Notes under the pieces: model-generated
The model's input: the letters and a program-made list of their open reading frames with translations, nothing else
Told to the model about the DNA's origin: nothing
The model's database searches: none
NCBI GenBank assembly: GCA_964369235.1
Contig: CAYJEQ010000060.1
Span: forward strand, 1 to 16,596
Direction of reading: 5' to 3'
Length of the DNA stretch: 16,596 bases
From: CAYJEQ01 sp964369235
Lineage (GTDB): Bacteria; Bacillota; Clostridia; Oscillospirales; Ruminococcaceae
Shown: positions 1 to 7,437 of the stretch, one piece after another
How positions within the stretch are numbered: the stretch's first letter is position 1
Layout: the number at the start of each line of letters is the position of its first letter
Translations under genes and position numbers: made by a program

Positions 1-63
1 ATTAACCCCTTTTCTAGCCTAATAATGGCTTATATCTATGTTATCTGTTATTTATAGTTTAGT

Positions 64-340
64 CTAGCCACCCACCCCTAATCCGAACCAGTTTTATGAT
101 GGCATATAGGCTTACTATCTATGTCAAAGCCTATTGTAAGGCGAAAGCATTACTGCAAGGCTTTTCCTTAATACTAATCCTATCTGCTAATCATAAAATC
201 TGCGACCTAAACACCAAGCATATTTGCTTGTAGCTAGGCAGACGACGACGGCATACTCTCGTCTGGCTAGGAGGATAACAACGCTAGAAGTGAATATGCC
301 CAGTGTTTAGGCTGGTTCGGATTAAGGTGTGGGTGGCTAG
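64..340 (+). ncRNA. Large structured non-coding RNA candidate (class unassigned; raiA-type is the first to test)
   Basis: No ORF, but dense long-range complementarity. The closing helix pairs 64-91 with 312-340 (about 27 pairs, one C/U mismatch, one bulged A). Directly inside it, 92-100 pairs with 190-198 (9 bp) and 206-214 with 303-311 (9 bp), giving a multi-branch junction. The first arm holds hairpins 106-113/127-134 and 136-153, the latter capped by a GAAA tetraloop (143-146). The second arm holds 215-220/225-230 and 234-245/259-270 (11 of 12 pairs). The loop of the last hairpin (250-255, GGCATA) is complementary to 295-300 (TATGCC), a likely pseudoknot. The plus strand is favoured by the GNRA loop and by a weak TATAGT at 53-58 that would start transcription at the helix foot. 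A TATAAT on the minus strand at 365-370 leaves the other direction possible. RNase P, tmRNA and SRP signatures are absent. Size and fold are compatible with raiA RNA, which is a guess. Confidence 0.62.
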
Positions 341-485
341 TGAAAAAAAATTTCCCATCTATCTATTATACCTTAAAAATATGATAAAAGTAAATGAGTT
401 TATAAATTACTAATAGGGTGAATATGATTAGCTACTGGTAAAAAAGCAAATAAGGTACTTTATCAAATACATGGGTAAAATTTTA

Positions 486-526
486 TGAGGTACCTTCCCT
501 AACCGACGGCTTGAGAAGGTACCTCA
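486..526. repeat. 12-bp perfect inverted repeat with a 17-nt loop
   Basis: TGAGGTACCTTC (486-497) and GAAGGTACCTCA (515-526) are exact reverse complements. Each arm contains the palindrome GGTACC. No T-run follows on the plus strand; on the minus strand the arm is followed only by ATAAAATTTT. It is therefore a poor intrinsic terminator. It could be a protein-binding site, an RNA processing hairpin, the 3' end of the upstream RNA, or a small repeat element. Confidence 0.6.
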
Positions 527-647
527 ACTAATATAAATCATTTCCACTGGGTTGGGATTATTTATTAGTGAATAGTGTAGGAGTGGCTACGCCACATTAT
601 TAAAATAGAATATGGTCGATTTTCACCTTAACTTTTCATTTTTCACT

Positions 648-668
648 ATTTTACCCTATGGGTAAAAT
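648..668 (-). terminator. Weak hairpin downstream of the DUF4830-like gene
   Basis: ATTTTACCC and GGGTAAAAT form a 9-bp stem with a 3-nt loop, about 50 bp past the stop codon at 720. Only three G-C pairs and no clean T-tract follow, so its use as a terminator is uncertain. Confidence 0.3.
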
Positions 669-719
669 ATAAATAATCATTACTAAAATATATCACAAAT
701 CAATTACACTTCAAACTAT

Positions 720-1214
720 TTATACCACATTCCCCTGTAGCCCCTCCATAGGTAGCTCACTGGACAGTGGGGAGATGTCCCCAGCAATGATTTTATCTTT
801 GTACACATATAGGTTTAACCAGACTACCAAGCTAGTATCTGGGTAATTTTCAAGGTTGTAGCTGTATTTCTTTACCCTTTCCCCTAGATAGTCCTCTAAA
901 TCTAACCCTTGACTGGTTTGCAGTGCCATATAGTCTAGCCATTGCTGATCTGGCTCCTGTGGAATAATAATCTCCTTAATCTGAATAGGCTCCTCCTCTA
1001 CCTGCCAACCTAGTGCAGTAATTACAGCTAGTCGCTGCTGATTGTCCTCTACCTTAGGCAGTTCTAATTCACTGGACTGATTAACGGAAATAATTGGCTT
1101 ACTATTGCCAGTAACCAAATTCATTACCAACCCACCAGTAGTTAAACCTAGAAGGGTAACCAGTAGTAGTGCTGATACTTTTTTTAGGGAGAATTTATAG
1201 GATAATGCAATCAT
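720..1214 (-). CDS. Membrane-anchored DUF4830-like protein
   Basis: 164 aa from ATG at 1214. The open frame runs upstream to a TTG at 1268, but the ATG has a purine-rich AAAGGA 12 nt ahead and places the hydrophobic segment near the N-terminus, so I prefer it. Residues about 14-32 form one hydrophobic helix after a Lys-rich start, which predicts a signal anchor with the rest outside. The outer part has the pattern I associate with DUF4830: an Arg-Leu opening helix with ALGW, a central IPQEPD, the LQTSQGLDL segment, a NYP motif and a VYKDKIIAGDI strand near the end. This domain is found in Clostridia and has no known biochemical role. It is transcribed alone, divergent from ccpN and next to the structured RNA. 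Family assignment is from memory of the pattern; function unknown. Confidence 0.72.
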   Translation of the reverse strand: MIALSYKFSLKKVSALLLVTLLGLTTGGLVMNLVTGNSKPIISVNQSSELELPKVEDNQQRLAVITALGWQVEEEPIQIKEIIIPQEPDQQWLDYMALQTSQGLDLEDYLGERVKKYSYNLENYPDTSLVVWLNLYVYKDKIIAGDISPLSSELPMEGLQGNVV

Positions 1215-1343
1215 AATAGTCTTAATTCCTTTCTTGAAGTTTGTGATTTCCCCTGTGGGTATTACCAAGTGTCACAGTAGTCCCATAGGGATAAGTTTAT
1301 CCACCTGTCATTACCAAATATATATGTAGATAATTTCAAAAAA

Positions 1344-1387
1344 ATACAAACTATCTAATATCCAGAAAAAGTATAAACTATTTATAT
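1344..1387. repeat. Imperfect direct repeat in the divergent spacer
   Basis: TACAAACTATCTA (1345) and TATAAACTATTTA (1372) repeat with a 27-bp offset, in the spacer between the DUF4830-like gene and ccpN. A further CAAACTATTTATA lies near 712-724, at the other end of the DUF4830-like gene. In AT-rich DNA this may be chance; a regulator site is possible. Confidence 0.3.
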
Positions 1388-1487
1388 TTTATTAAATATT
1401 TACAGGTACAATAAGCCCTAAAAACTCATAAATTCTACGACATTTTACACAAAAGCCATAGCCAGTTAAAGAATTCCCCAAAAAAAC

Positions 1488-1516
1488 TAGACATTTATTA
1501 ATAAATATAGTATCAT
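1488..1516 (+). promoter_or_regulatory. Probable promoter of ccpN
   Basis: TAGACA (1488-1493) and TATCAT (1511-1516) are separated by 17 bp, each matching five of six consensus bases. A start near 1523 would leave a leader of about 58 nt before the ribosome binding site AAAGAGG at 1565-1571. Confidence 0.6.
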
Positions 1517-1580
1517 AGTTATGTAATTTAGGCGATATGCGTTATATTGTTTAAAAATTTTCCCGAAAGAGGCTATAGTC

Positions 1581-2213
1581 ATGGAATTATCAAAAAGACA
1601 ACAAGAAATAGTTAATATCATAAAAGAAAAAGGCCCAGTAACAGCCGACGAAATAGCAGAGCACTTTTCATTATCCAAGGCTACCCTAAGGCCTGATTTT
1701 TCCCTGCTTACCTATACGGGTATTATCTCAGCAAAGCCTAGAGTGGGATATTTCTACAATGAGGAAATAGGCATAGGGGATCAGCTATCTAAGTTACTAA
1801 GTAGCTTTGAGGTATCTGATTGGATGGGATCTCCTACAGTGGTACTATCCTCTATCTCGGTATACGACGCAATAATTGAGCTATTTAAGCTGGATATAGG
1901 CAGTTTATTTATCTGTGATAACAATGGTTATCTTGAGGGTATAATCTCCCGTAAGGATTTACTTCGTGTGGCAATTGGTCAGAACGATCTACAGACTATG
2001 CCACTGTCCATGATTATGACAAGAATGCCTAATATAGTAACAGTTGAGCCTGGGGATCTACTTCTTGAGGGTGCTCAGAAAATGGAAAGCCATAAAATCG
2101 ACTCCCTACCAGTAGTAGAAAAAACCGAAATAGCTGGTAAAGAAGTATTTAAAGTGGTAGGTAGAATAACCAAAACCACAGTGGTAAAAGCCTTTGTTAA
2201 GGTAGCAAAATAA
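1581..2213 (+). CDS. ccpN: CcpN-type transcriptional repressor (winged helix plus two CBS domains)
   Basis: 210 aa, close to the usual length of the family. Residues 1-60 form a DeoR/HTH_11-like winged helix (KRQQEIVNIIKEKGPVTADE, then the recognition helix around SLSKATLRPDFSLLTYTGII). Two CBS repeats follow, about 78-135 (DIGSLFICDNNGYLEGIISR) and 145-205 (MTRMPNIVTVEPGD). In Bacillus subtilis CcpN represses gluconeogenic genes in the presence of glucose and senses adenine nucleotides through its CBS pair. The B. subtilis neighbour yqfL, which acts on pyruvate phosphate dikinase, is not next to it here, so the regulon is unknown. The gene stands alone between its own promoter and terminator. 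The ATG at 1581 has AAAGAGG at a good distance. The adjacent ATP synthase operon is convergent, so co-transcription is excluded. Confidence 0.88.
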   Translation: MELSKRQQEIVNIIKEKGPVTADEIAEHFSLSKATLRPDFSLLTYTGIISAKPRVGYFYNEEIGIGDQLSKLLSSFEVSDWMGSPTVVLSSISVYDAIIELFKLDIGSLFICDNNGYLEGIISRKDLLRVAIGQNDLQTMPLSMIMTRMPNIVTVEPGDLLLEGAQKMESHKIDSLPVVEKTEIAGKEVFKVVGRITKTTVVKAFVKVAK

Positions 2214-2221
2214 TAATAGTA

Positions 2222-2261
2222 ACAGGTGATTTTCTATAATTTGAAAATCACCTGTATTTTT
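2222..2261 (+). terminator. Intrinsic terminator of ccpN
   Basis: A perfect 13-bp stem (2222-2234 with 2243-2255), an 8-nt loop, then ATTTTTAT. It begins 8 nt after the stop codon. Confidence 0.88.
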
Positions 2262-2263
2262 AT

Positions 2264-2456
2264 GTTCTGTATTAATTGTTTGGGAGAGATGGCAACACCC
2301 TTGAGAGACAGGAGAAGCACACAGGTTTGCCCCTACATAACAACTGCTGAAATAGCATAAAAGGCTTATTTACCAAATGTTGGGGTGAAATTATATATAA
2401 GCCTATCCCCTAGCCTTTAACACCTACAGAATTTCACACCAACTATTGACAAAGAG
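2264..2456. mobile_element. MITE-like dispersed repeat, copy A
   Basis: About 193 bp of non-coding DNA filling the space between the ccpN and atp terminators. The left end GTTCTGTATTAATTGTTT (2264) matches the left end of copy B at 11667 (19 of 21 over the longer stretch). The right end, read on the minus strand, is CTCTTTGTCAATAGTTGG (2456 to 2439) and matches 16548-16565 exactly. The two ends are loosely inverted (about 13 of 19). Inside, GTTGGGGTGAAATT (2379-2392) and AATTTCACACCAAC (2430-2443) are inverted with one mismatch. No transposase is present. A non-autonomous element is inferred; a structured RNA or terminator-linked repeat is also possible. Confidence 0.5.
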
Positions 2457-2479
2457 TCGTAAATTTTACAAGCAAATGC

Positions 2480-2510
2480 AAAAAAACTCCACCATTACAG
2501 TGGAGTTTTT
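2480..2510 (-). terminator. Intrinsic terminator of the ATP synthase operon
   Basis: An 11-bp stem (2482-2492 with 2500-2510) with a 7-nt loop. Read on the minus strand it ends in a run of T (A-run at 2480-2486), starting 12 bp after the atpC stop. Because both flanks are A/T runs it may also stop plus-strand transcription. Confidence 0.85.
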
Positions 2511-2521
2511 CTTATAGTAGA

Positions 2522-2926
2522 CTACTTTATCTGAGCAGTTTCAATCCTTACCTTAGCTTTTTTAGCCTTGGCTTTAGCTGCCGAAACAGCTTCTGGGCTT
2601 TCTGCTTTTGCAATCACTTCATTAGCTTTTTCTAGGGAGCGCTTTGCTCTTTCCACATCAATGTCCCCAGCCCACTCAAAGGTAGTTACCAGCACAGTGG
2701 TAACATCTTTACCAACTCTGATAAATCCTTCGGTAGCAACGCCGTAGCGTGGCCCATTTTCTGTGTTAATCTTAACCCCACCTGCTTTAATAGCAGATAC
2801 ATGGCCAGCGTGTCCCTTTAGTATGCCCCTGTCCCCTTCGGTGGTGCGTAGGATAATACCTTCTACCATTTCGTCAAGGATCGGGCCTTCAGGTGTAACC
2901 ACCTGTAGTTGAAATAAACTAGCCAC
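2522..2926 (-). CDS. atpC: F-type ATP synthase epsilon subunit
   Basis: 134 aa, normal length for bacterial epsilon. It is part of the F1 central stalk at the cytoplasmic face, coupling rotation to catalysis and restraining ATP hydrolysis. The N-terminal beta-sandwich (about 1-84) starts FQLQVVTPEGPILDEMVEGI and includes the GDRGILKGHAGHVSAIKAGG region typical of the family. The C-terminal helical hairpin (about 88-134) is Ala/Lys-rich (ERAKRSLEKANEVI then AAKAKAKKAKVRI). It starts at GTG (2926), three bases after the atpD stop; its ribosome binding site AAGGGGG lies within the last atpD codons, so translation is probably coupled. It is the last gene of the operon. Confidence 0.96.
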   Translation of the reverse strand: MASLFQLQVVTPEGPILDEMVEGIILRTTEGDRGILKGHAGHVSAIKAGGVKINTENGPRYGVATEGFIRVGKDVTTVLVTTFEWAGDIDVERAKRSLEKANEVIAKAESPEAVSAAKAKAKKAKVRIETAQIK

Positions 2927-2929
2927 AGC

Positions 2930-4327
2930 TTATTCCCCCTTTTTCGCTTTTTCTACCGCCTCTTCAATAGTACCAACGAACAGGAATGCAGACTCAGGTA
3001 GATTATCATGTTTACCATCGATAATTTCCTTAAAGCCTCTGATTGTTTCCTTAATAGGTACATACTTACCTGCCATACCTGTAAACTGTTCTGCAACAGA
3101 GAAAGGTTGTGATAGGAAACGCTGGATTTTTCTCGCTCTGGATACAGTTAGCTTATCTTCATCAGAAAGCTCATCCATACCTAGGATAGCGATAATATCC
3201 TGTAGCTCGTTGTAACGCTGTAGAATTGACTGAACAGCTCTAGCTACTTCGTAATGTTCCTCACCAACTATGTCAGGTGTTAGAATTGTAGATGTTGAAT
3301 CTAGTGGATCAACCGCTGGATAGATACCTAGGGAAGCAATCTGTCTGGACAGTACAGTCTTTGCATCTAGATGAGCAAAGGTTGTAGCTGGCGCTGGGTC
3401 AGTAAGGTCATCTGCAGGTACATAAACAGCCTGTACAGATGTGATAGAACCCTTCTTAGTAGAGGTAATTCTCTCCTGTAGAGCACCCATTTCTGTAGCA
3501 AGTGTAGGCTGATAACCTACGGCAGATGGCATACGACCTAGTAGCGCTGATACCTCAGAACCTGCCTGGGTAAAGCGGAAGATATTATCGATAAATAGAA
3601 GTACATCCTGTCCTTCTTGATCTCTAAAGTACTCAGCCATAGTAAGTCCAGATAGACCTACTCTCATTCTAGCTCCTGGTGGCTCATTCATCTGTCCATA
3701 AACTAGGGCAGTTTTGTTAATAACGCCGGACTCCTGCATTTCCATGTATAGGTCATTACCCTCACGAGTTCTCTCACCTACACCAGCAAATACTGATAGA
3801 CCACCATGCTCTTGAGCGATATTTCTGATAAGCTCCATAATAAGTACAGTCTTACCAACACCGGCACCACCGAATAGACCGATCTTACCACCCTTAACAT
3901 AAGGAGCGATAAGGTCAACTACCTTGATACCTGTTTCTAGAATTTCTGTTGTGGACTCCTGCTCCTCAAAGCTAGGTGCCTCACGGTGGATAGGCCAGTA
4001 TTCTTCTGCTTCTGGTGCAGGCTTGTTATCAACAGCCTCACCTAGCAGATTAAATATTCTACCTAGAGTACAGTTACCTACTGGAACCTTAATAGCTGAA
4101 CCAGTATCCACTGCCTTTGTTCCTCTAACAAGGCCATCGGTAGAGCTCATAGCAACACAGCGAACTACATCGTCACCGATATGCTGTGCAACTTCGACAA
4201 CTAGTCTAGCGCCGTTTAGCTCTATTTCGATAGCATTAAGGAGATTAGGTAGTTTGCCTGGAGCAAACTGTATATCTAGTACAGGCCCTACTACGGTCTG
4301 GACTGCACCAATATTTTGTTCATTCAT
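2930..4327 (-). CDS. atpD: F-type ATP synthase beta subunit (catalytic)
   Basis: 465 aa from ATG at 4327. Another ATG lies two codons upstream (4333), but the AAGGAG sequence is only 2 nt from that one and 8 nt from this one. Three beta subunits alternate with alpha in the F1 head and make or hydrolyse ATP. Visible in order: N-terminal beta-barrel with TVVGPVLDIQF; Walker A GGAGVGKT (153-160); catalytic GERTREGNDLY (184-194); Walker B LLFIDN (244-249); the MPSAVGYQPTLATEMG segment; and the C-terminal helix motif DELSDED (385-391), a variant of the classical DELSEED lever touched by gamma. All catalytic residues expected of an active enzyme are present. It lies between atpG and atpC in standard order. 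Confidence 0.98.
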   Translation of the reverse strand: MNEQNIGAVQTVVGPVLDIQFAPGKLPNLLNAIEIELNGARLVVEVAQHIGDDVVRCVAMSSTDGLVRGTKAVDTGSAIKVPVGNCTLGRIFNLLGEAVDNKPAPEAEEYWPIHREAPSFEEQESTTEILETGIKVVDLIAPYVKGGKIGLFGGAGVGKTVLIMELIRNIAQEHGGLSVFAGVGERTREGNDLYMEMQESGVINKTALVYGQMNEPPGARMRVGLSGLTMAEYFRDQEGQDVLLFIDNIFRFTQAGSEVSALLGRMPSAVGYQPTLATEMGALQERITSTKKGSITSVQAVYVPADDLTDPAPATTFAHLDAKTVLSRQIASLGIYPAVDPLDSTSTILTPDIVGEEHYEVARAVQSILQRYNELQDIIAILGMDELSDEDKLTVSRARKIQRFLSQPFSVAEQFTGMAGKYVPIKETIRGFKEIIDGKHDNLPESAFLFVGTIEEAVEKAKKGE

Positions 4328-4383
4328 CTGCATTTCTCCTTACTAAATTAATCCATTATATTTTAGTTAGAAATCCCACTAAA

Positions 4384-5241
4384 TTAGGATAGTGCATTAG
4401 CACCACCAACGATTTCGGTGATTTCCTGTGTAATTGAAGCCTGTCTTGCTCTGTTAAATTTAAGGTTAAGGTCGTCGATAATCGCACCTGCATTATCACT
4501 GGCAGCTTCCATGGCTGTTCTTCTTGCACCCTGCTCAGAAGCATAGGATTCAGTAACTGCACCATAGATAATACCACCGATATACTGAGGCACGATAGTA
4601 GCAAATACAAACTCTGGCGAAGGGTCAAAGTCGGTGTTTACATACTGTACAGCCCCTGTTTCTGTTTCATCAAAACGCAGAGGTAGTAGCTTTCTGTGGT
4701 GTGGCTCTTGGGTAAGAACCGATACAAATTTTGTATAAACAACCACTAGCTCATCGATCTTTCCTGATTGAAATAGCTGTGTTACCAAATCAGCAAGCTC
4801 ATAGGTTTCCCCCAGTCCCATATCTTCCACTGTTGGGAAGTCGGTATTTACCACTTCAAATCCTCTTTTTGAGAAGAACTCTCCGCTTTTTTTACCTACT
4901 GGGATAATAACTGAGTTTTCCTTAGTCGCCAGAGTTAGAGTGTGTTTTAATACATTGGAGTTATACCCCGCTGCCAAACCTCTATCACCGGCAATTACAA
5001 TATAGCCCACCTTGTTAACGGGACGCTCCTGTGTGTAAATCGAGGAGAATTCTCGGTTGGTAACTGCTATTTCCACCATAGTATTATACAGTGTTTCAAA
5101 GAATGGGCGGGCTTTTTCCACCCTTTCCTTAGCCTTTCTTAATTTAGAGGAAGCTACTAGCTCCATGGCTTTGGTGATCTGCATGGTATTTTCGACACTT
5201 TTTATTCTGCGTCGTATATCCTTCATGCCTGCTCCTGCCAT
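4384..5241 (-). CDS. atpG: F-type ATP synthase gamma subunit
   Basis: 285 aa, family length. It forms the rotating central shaft. The N-terminal helix carries the hallmark MKDIRRRIKSVENTMQITKA followed by MELVASSKLRKA. The middle Rossmann-like part includes GDRGLAAGYNSNVLKHTL. The C-terminal helix ends with AMEAASDNAGAIIDDLNLKF, then NRARQASITQEITEIVGGA, which completes the shaft coiled coil. The chosen start MAGAGMKDI (ATG at 5241) has GGAAGGGGG about 9 nt ahead; the inner ATG is five codons later. It is 23 bp from atpA and 56 bp from atpD. Confidence 0.97.
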   Translation of the reverse strand: MAGAGMKDIRRRIKSVENTMQITKAMELVASSKLRKAKERVEKARPFFETLYNTMVEIAVTNREFSSIYTQERPVNKVGYIVIAGDRGLAAGYNSNVLKHTLTLATKENSVIIPVGKKSGEFFSKRGFEVVNTDFPTVEDMGLGETYELADLVTQLFQSGKIDELVVVYTKFVSVLTQEPHHRKLLPLRFDETETGAVQYVNTDFDPSPEFVFATIVPQYIGGIIYGAVTESYASEQGARRTAMEAASDNAGAIIDDLNLKFNRARQASITQEITEIVGGANALS

Positions 5242-5264
5242 ATAAAGTCCCCCTTCCTTAAGTG

Positions 5265-6779
5265 TTATTTACTAACAGAGAATTTCTCTTTGTATTCTGT
5301 AATAGCTTTTTTGATTGTATCAGAGATTTCCTGTGGAAGTTCCTTTGTATCCACAATTGTCTGGTAAACCTGTGGATAAGCATTGCCAATATAAGCGATA
5401 ACTTCTTCTTCAAATCTCTTAACATCTGCCACTGGAATATCAGACAGCATATTGTTTACTACTGCATAGATAGATACTACCTGATGCTGTACAGGCATTG
5501 GCTCTGCCTGATTCTGCTTTAGAATTTCTACCACACGCTCACCCTGTGCAAGTCTTGCCTTGGTATCTGCATCTAGGTCAGAACCAAACTGGGAGAATGC
5601 CTGTAGCTCTTTGTACTGGGAGTAGATAAGCTTTAAGCTACCAGAAACCTTCTTAATAGCCTTAATCTGAGCAGAACCACCAACTCGAGATACGGAGATA
5701 CCAGGGTTAACCGCTGGTCTTACACCGGAGTTAAATAGCTCGGACTCTAGGAATATCTGTCCATCAGTAATAGAGATAACATTAGTAGGGATGTAAGCAG
5801 CTACATCTCCTGCCTGTGTTTCGATAATAGGAAGAGCAGTAATAGAACCGCCTCCGTACTCGTCGGATAGCTTTGCAGCACGCTCTAGCAGTCTGGAATG
5901 GATGTAGAATACATCACCAGGGTATGCTTCACGGCCTGGCGGACGCTTTAGTAGTAGGGACATAGCACGGTAAGCAACCGCATGTTTAGATAGATCATCA
6001 TATACAATAAGAACATCTTTGCCCTGTAGCATAAAGTACTCAGCCATAGAAACACCTGCATATGGTGCAATGTACTGTAGTGGAGCAAGCTCACTAGCTG
6101 TAGCAGATACTACGATGGAATATTCCATAGCTCCTTCTTTTTCTAGGGTGTCAACGATTCTTGCAACTGTGGATCTCTTCTGTCCAATAGCTACATAGAT
6201 ACAGATTACACCTTGACCTTTCTGGTTAATGATGGTATCTGTTGCAATTGTAGTTTTACCTGTTTGTCTATCGCCGATAATAAGCTCACGCTGGCCTCTA
6301 CCAATTGGAATCATAGAGTCAATAGCCTTGATACCTGTCTGTAGTGGCTGATGTACTGATTTTCTTGCGATAATACCCTGTGCTGGGCACTCGATAGGTC
6401 TAAACTCATTAGTTTCAATAGCGCCTCTGCCGTCGATAGCTTGACCTAGGGAGTTTACAACTCTACCTAGCATCTGATCTCCAACAGGAACGGACACGAT
6501 TCTACCGGTACGCTTTACTGTGTCGCCTTCTTTGATGTTCTCATCACTACCTAGCATAACAGCACCAACGCTTTCAGCGTCAAGGTTAAGAGCCATAGCG
6601 TAAACTTCGCCTGGGAACTCTAGTAGCTCACCAGCCATACATTTATCTAGTCCATGTACTCGTGCGATACCGTCACCAATCTGAACAACCCTGCCCACAT
6701 CACTAAGCTCGATTTTATTGTGATAGTTTTTTATCTGGTCCTTAATAATTCCGCTAATTTCTTCGGGACGCAACTGCAT
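5265..6779 (-). CDS. atpA: F-type ATP synthase alpha subunit
   Basis: 504 aa, normal length. It provides the non-catalytic nucleotide sites and the arginine finger for the catalytic ones. The N-terminal helix (MQLRPEEISGIIKDQI) precedes the beta-barrel (DVGRVVQIGDGIARVHGL). Walker A is GDRQTGKT (169-176) and the Walker B region is DVLIVYDDLSKHA. The signature SGVRPAVNPGISVSRVGG includes the likely arginine finger Arg365. The C-terminal helical domain contains ELQAFSQFGSDLDA. The ribosome binding site before ATG 6779 is weak (GGTGA). The upstream gap of 115 bp (6780-6894) is the widest in the operon and holds a small palindrome CATAAAACTTTATG, a possible processing or stabilising hairpin. Confidence 0.98.
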   Translation of the reverse strand: MQLRPEEISGIIKDQIKNYHNKIELSDVGRVVQIGDGIARVHGLDKCMAGELLEFPGEVYAMALNLDAESVGAVMLGSDENIKEGDTVKRTGRIVSVPVGDQMLGRVVNSLGQAIDGRGAIETNEFRPIECPAQGIIARKSVHQPLQTGIKAIDSMIPIGRGQRELIIGDRQTGKTTIATDTIINQKGQGVICIYVAIGQKRSTVARIVDTLEKEGAMEYSIVVSATASELAPLQYIAPYAGVSMAEYFMLQGKDVLIVYDDLSKHAVAYRAMSLLLKRPPGREAYPGDVFYIHSRLLERAAKLSDEYGGGSITALPIIETQAGDVAAYIPTNVISITDGQIFLESELFNSGVRPAVNPGISVSRVGGSAQIKAIKKVSGSLKLIYSQYKELQAFSQFGSDLDADTKARLAQGERVVEILKQNQAEPMPVQHQVVSIYAVVNNMLSDIPVADVKRFEEEVIAYIGNAYPQVYQTIVDTKELPQEISDTIKKAITEYKEKFSVSK

Positions 6780-6894
6780 GGTTTCACCAACTTTCTCATA
6801 GCATTTTTATCATCATAAAGTTTTATGGTTAGCTTAAAGATTTACACCCATTAACACTCACTAAACTCAGACAATAAAAACACCCAATTTTTAA

Positions 6895-7437
6895 TTATGC
6901 ATTAACTGCTTGAAGCTGTGCTCTTAATTTTGCCAGTCTAGATACTACAGATGCATCGGTTTGTTCGTCATCCATCTTAAGTACCACACCACCCATTATC
7001 GAGCTGTCCACTGTGTTGGACATAACTACAGTTTTACCTGTAATCTCTTCTAGCTTGGTTTTTAACCTTGTAAATAACTCCTTAGATAGTGGGATAGCTG
7101 TTACTGCCTCCACCTCTTTGATATTATTCTTCTGGTTATATAGTTTTACAAATTCTTTTACCATTAGAGGATAATCTGATATACGGCCCTTCTCGGTAAG
7201 AAGTCTTATAAAGTTAAGGCTGTACTGGGATAATTTATCCCCAAAGATATTGGTAATTAGCTGATCTTTTTCGATTTTGGTAACCACCGGTGTAGACAAT
7301 ATCTCAAACAAATCTTTATTGTCCTCAAATATTGTACCCAGAGATTTTACCTCACTGCAAATATCCTCTAAATTACCTTCTTCTACCGATACCTCAAAAA
7401 GTGATAGGGCGTATCTCTGTGCAACTAATCCATCCAT
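6895..7437 (-). CDS. atpH: F-type ATP synthase delta subunit
   Basis: 180 aa, family length. It joins F1 to the peripheral b-subunit stalk. The N-terminal helical bundle begins LVAQRYALSLFEVSVEEGNL and includes STPVVTKIEKDQLI and the SLNFIRLLTEKGRI helix. The C-terminal part has the family signature VDSSIMGGVVLKMDDEQTDA near residues 142-161, then SVVSRLAKLRAQL. The ATG at 7437 overlaps the atpF stop codon by one base (TAATG), so the two are almost certainly translationally coupled. Confidence 0.96.
   Translation of the reverse strand: MDGLVAQRYALSLFEVSVEEGNLEDICSEVKSLGTIFEDNKDLFEILSTPVVTKIEKDQLITNIFGDKLSQYSLNFIRLLTEKGRISDYPLMVKEFVKLYNQKNNIKEVEAVTAIPLSKELFTRLKTKLEEITGKTVVMSNTVDSSIMGGVVLKMDDEQTDASVVSRLAKLRAQLQAVNA

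Larger units (their letters stand above)
341..719. other. Non-coding AT-rich spacer
   Basis: No credible gene in either direction. It contains the 12-bp inverted repeat at 486-526, a small hairpin GTGGC-TAC-GCCAC near 583-595, and the 9-bp hairpin at 648-668 listed separately. The sequence GGGTAAAAT occurs at about 474-482 and again at 660-668. Confidence 0.6.

Noticed and set aside
64..340. RNase P RNA, tmRNA or SRP RNA identity for the structured RNA
   Set aside because: The GAGGAAAGTCC-type core of RNase P, the tRNA-like ends and tag frame of tmRNA, and the SRP Alu/GGAA-tetraloop helix 8 signature are not seen on either strand.
3924..4346. 140-aa open frame on the plus strand opposite atpD
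   Set aside because: It lies wholly antisense to a highly conserved gene and has no family resemblance or ribosome binding site; it is a shadow of atpD codon structure. Other antisense frames at 5057-5522, 7277-7462, 13392-13762 and 15886-16242 are rejected for the same reason.
4356..4628. 90-aa frame on the minus strand overlapping the end of atpG
   Set aside because: It is the atpG sequence in another frame, without its own start signals.
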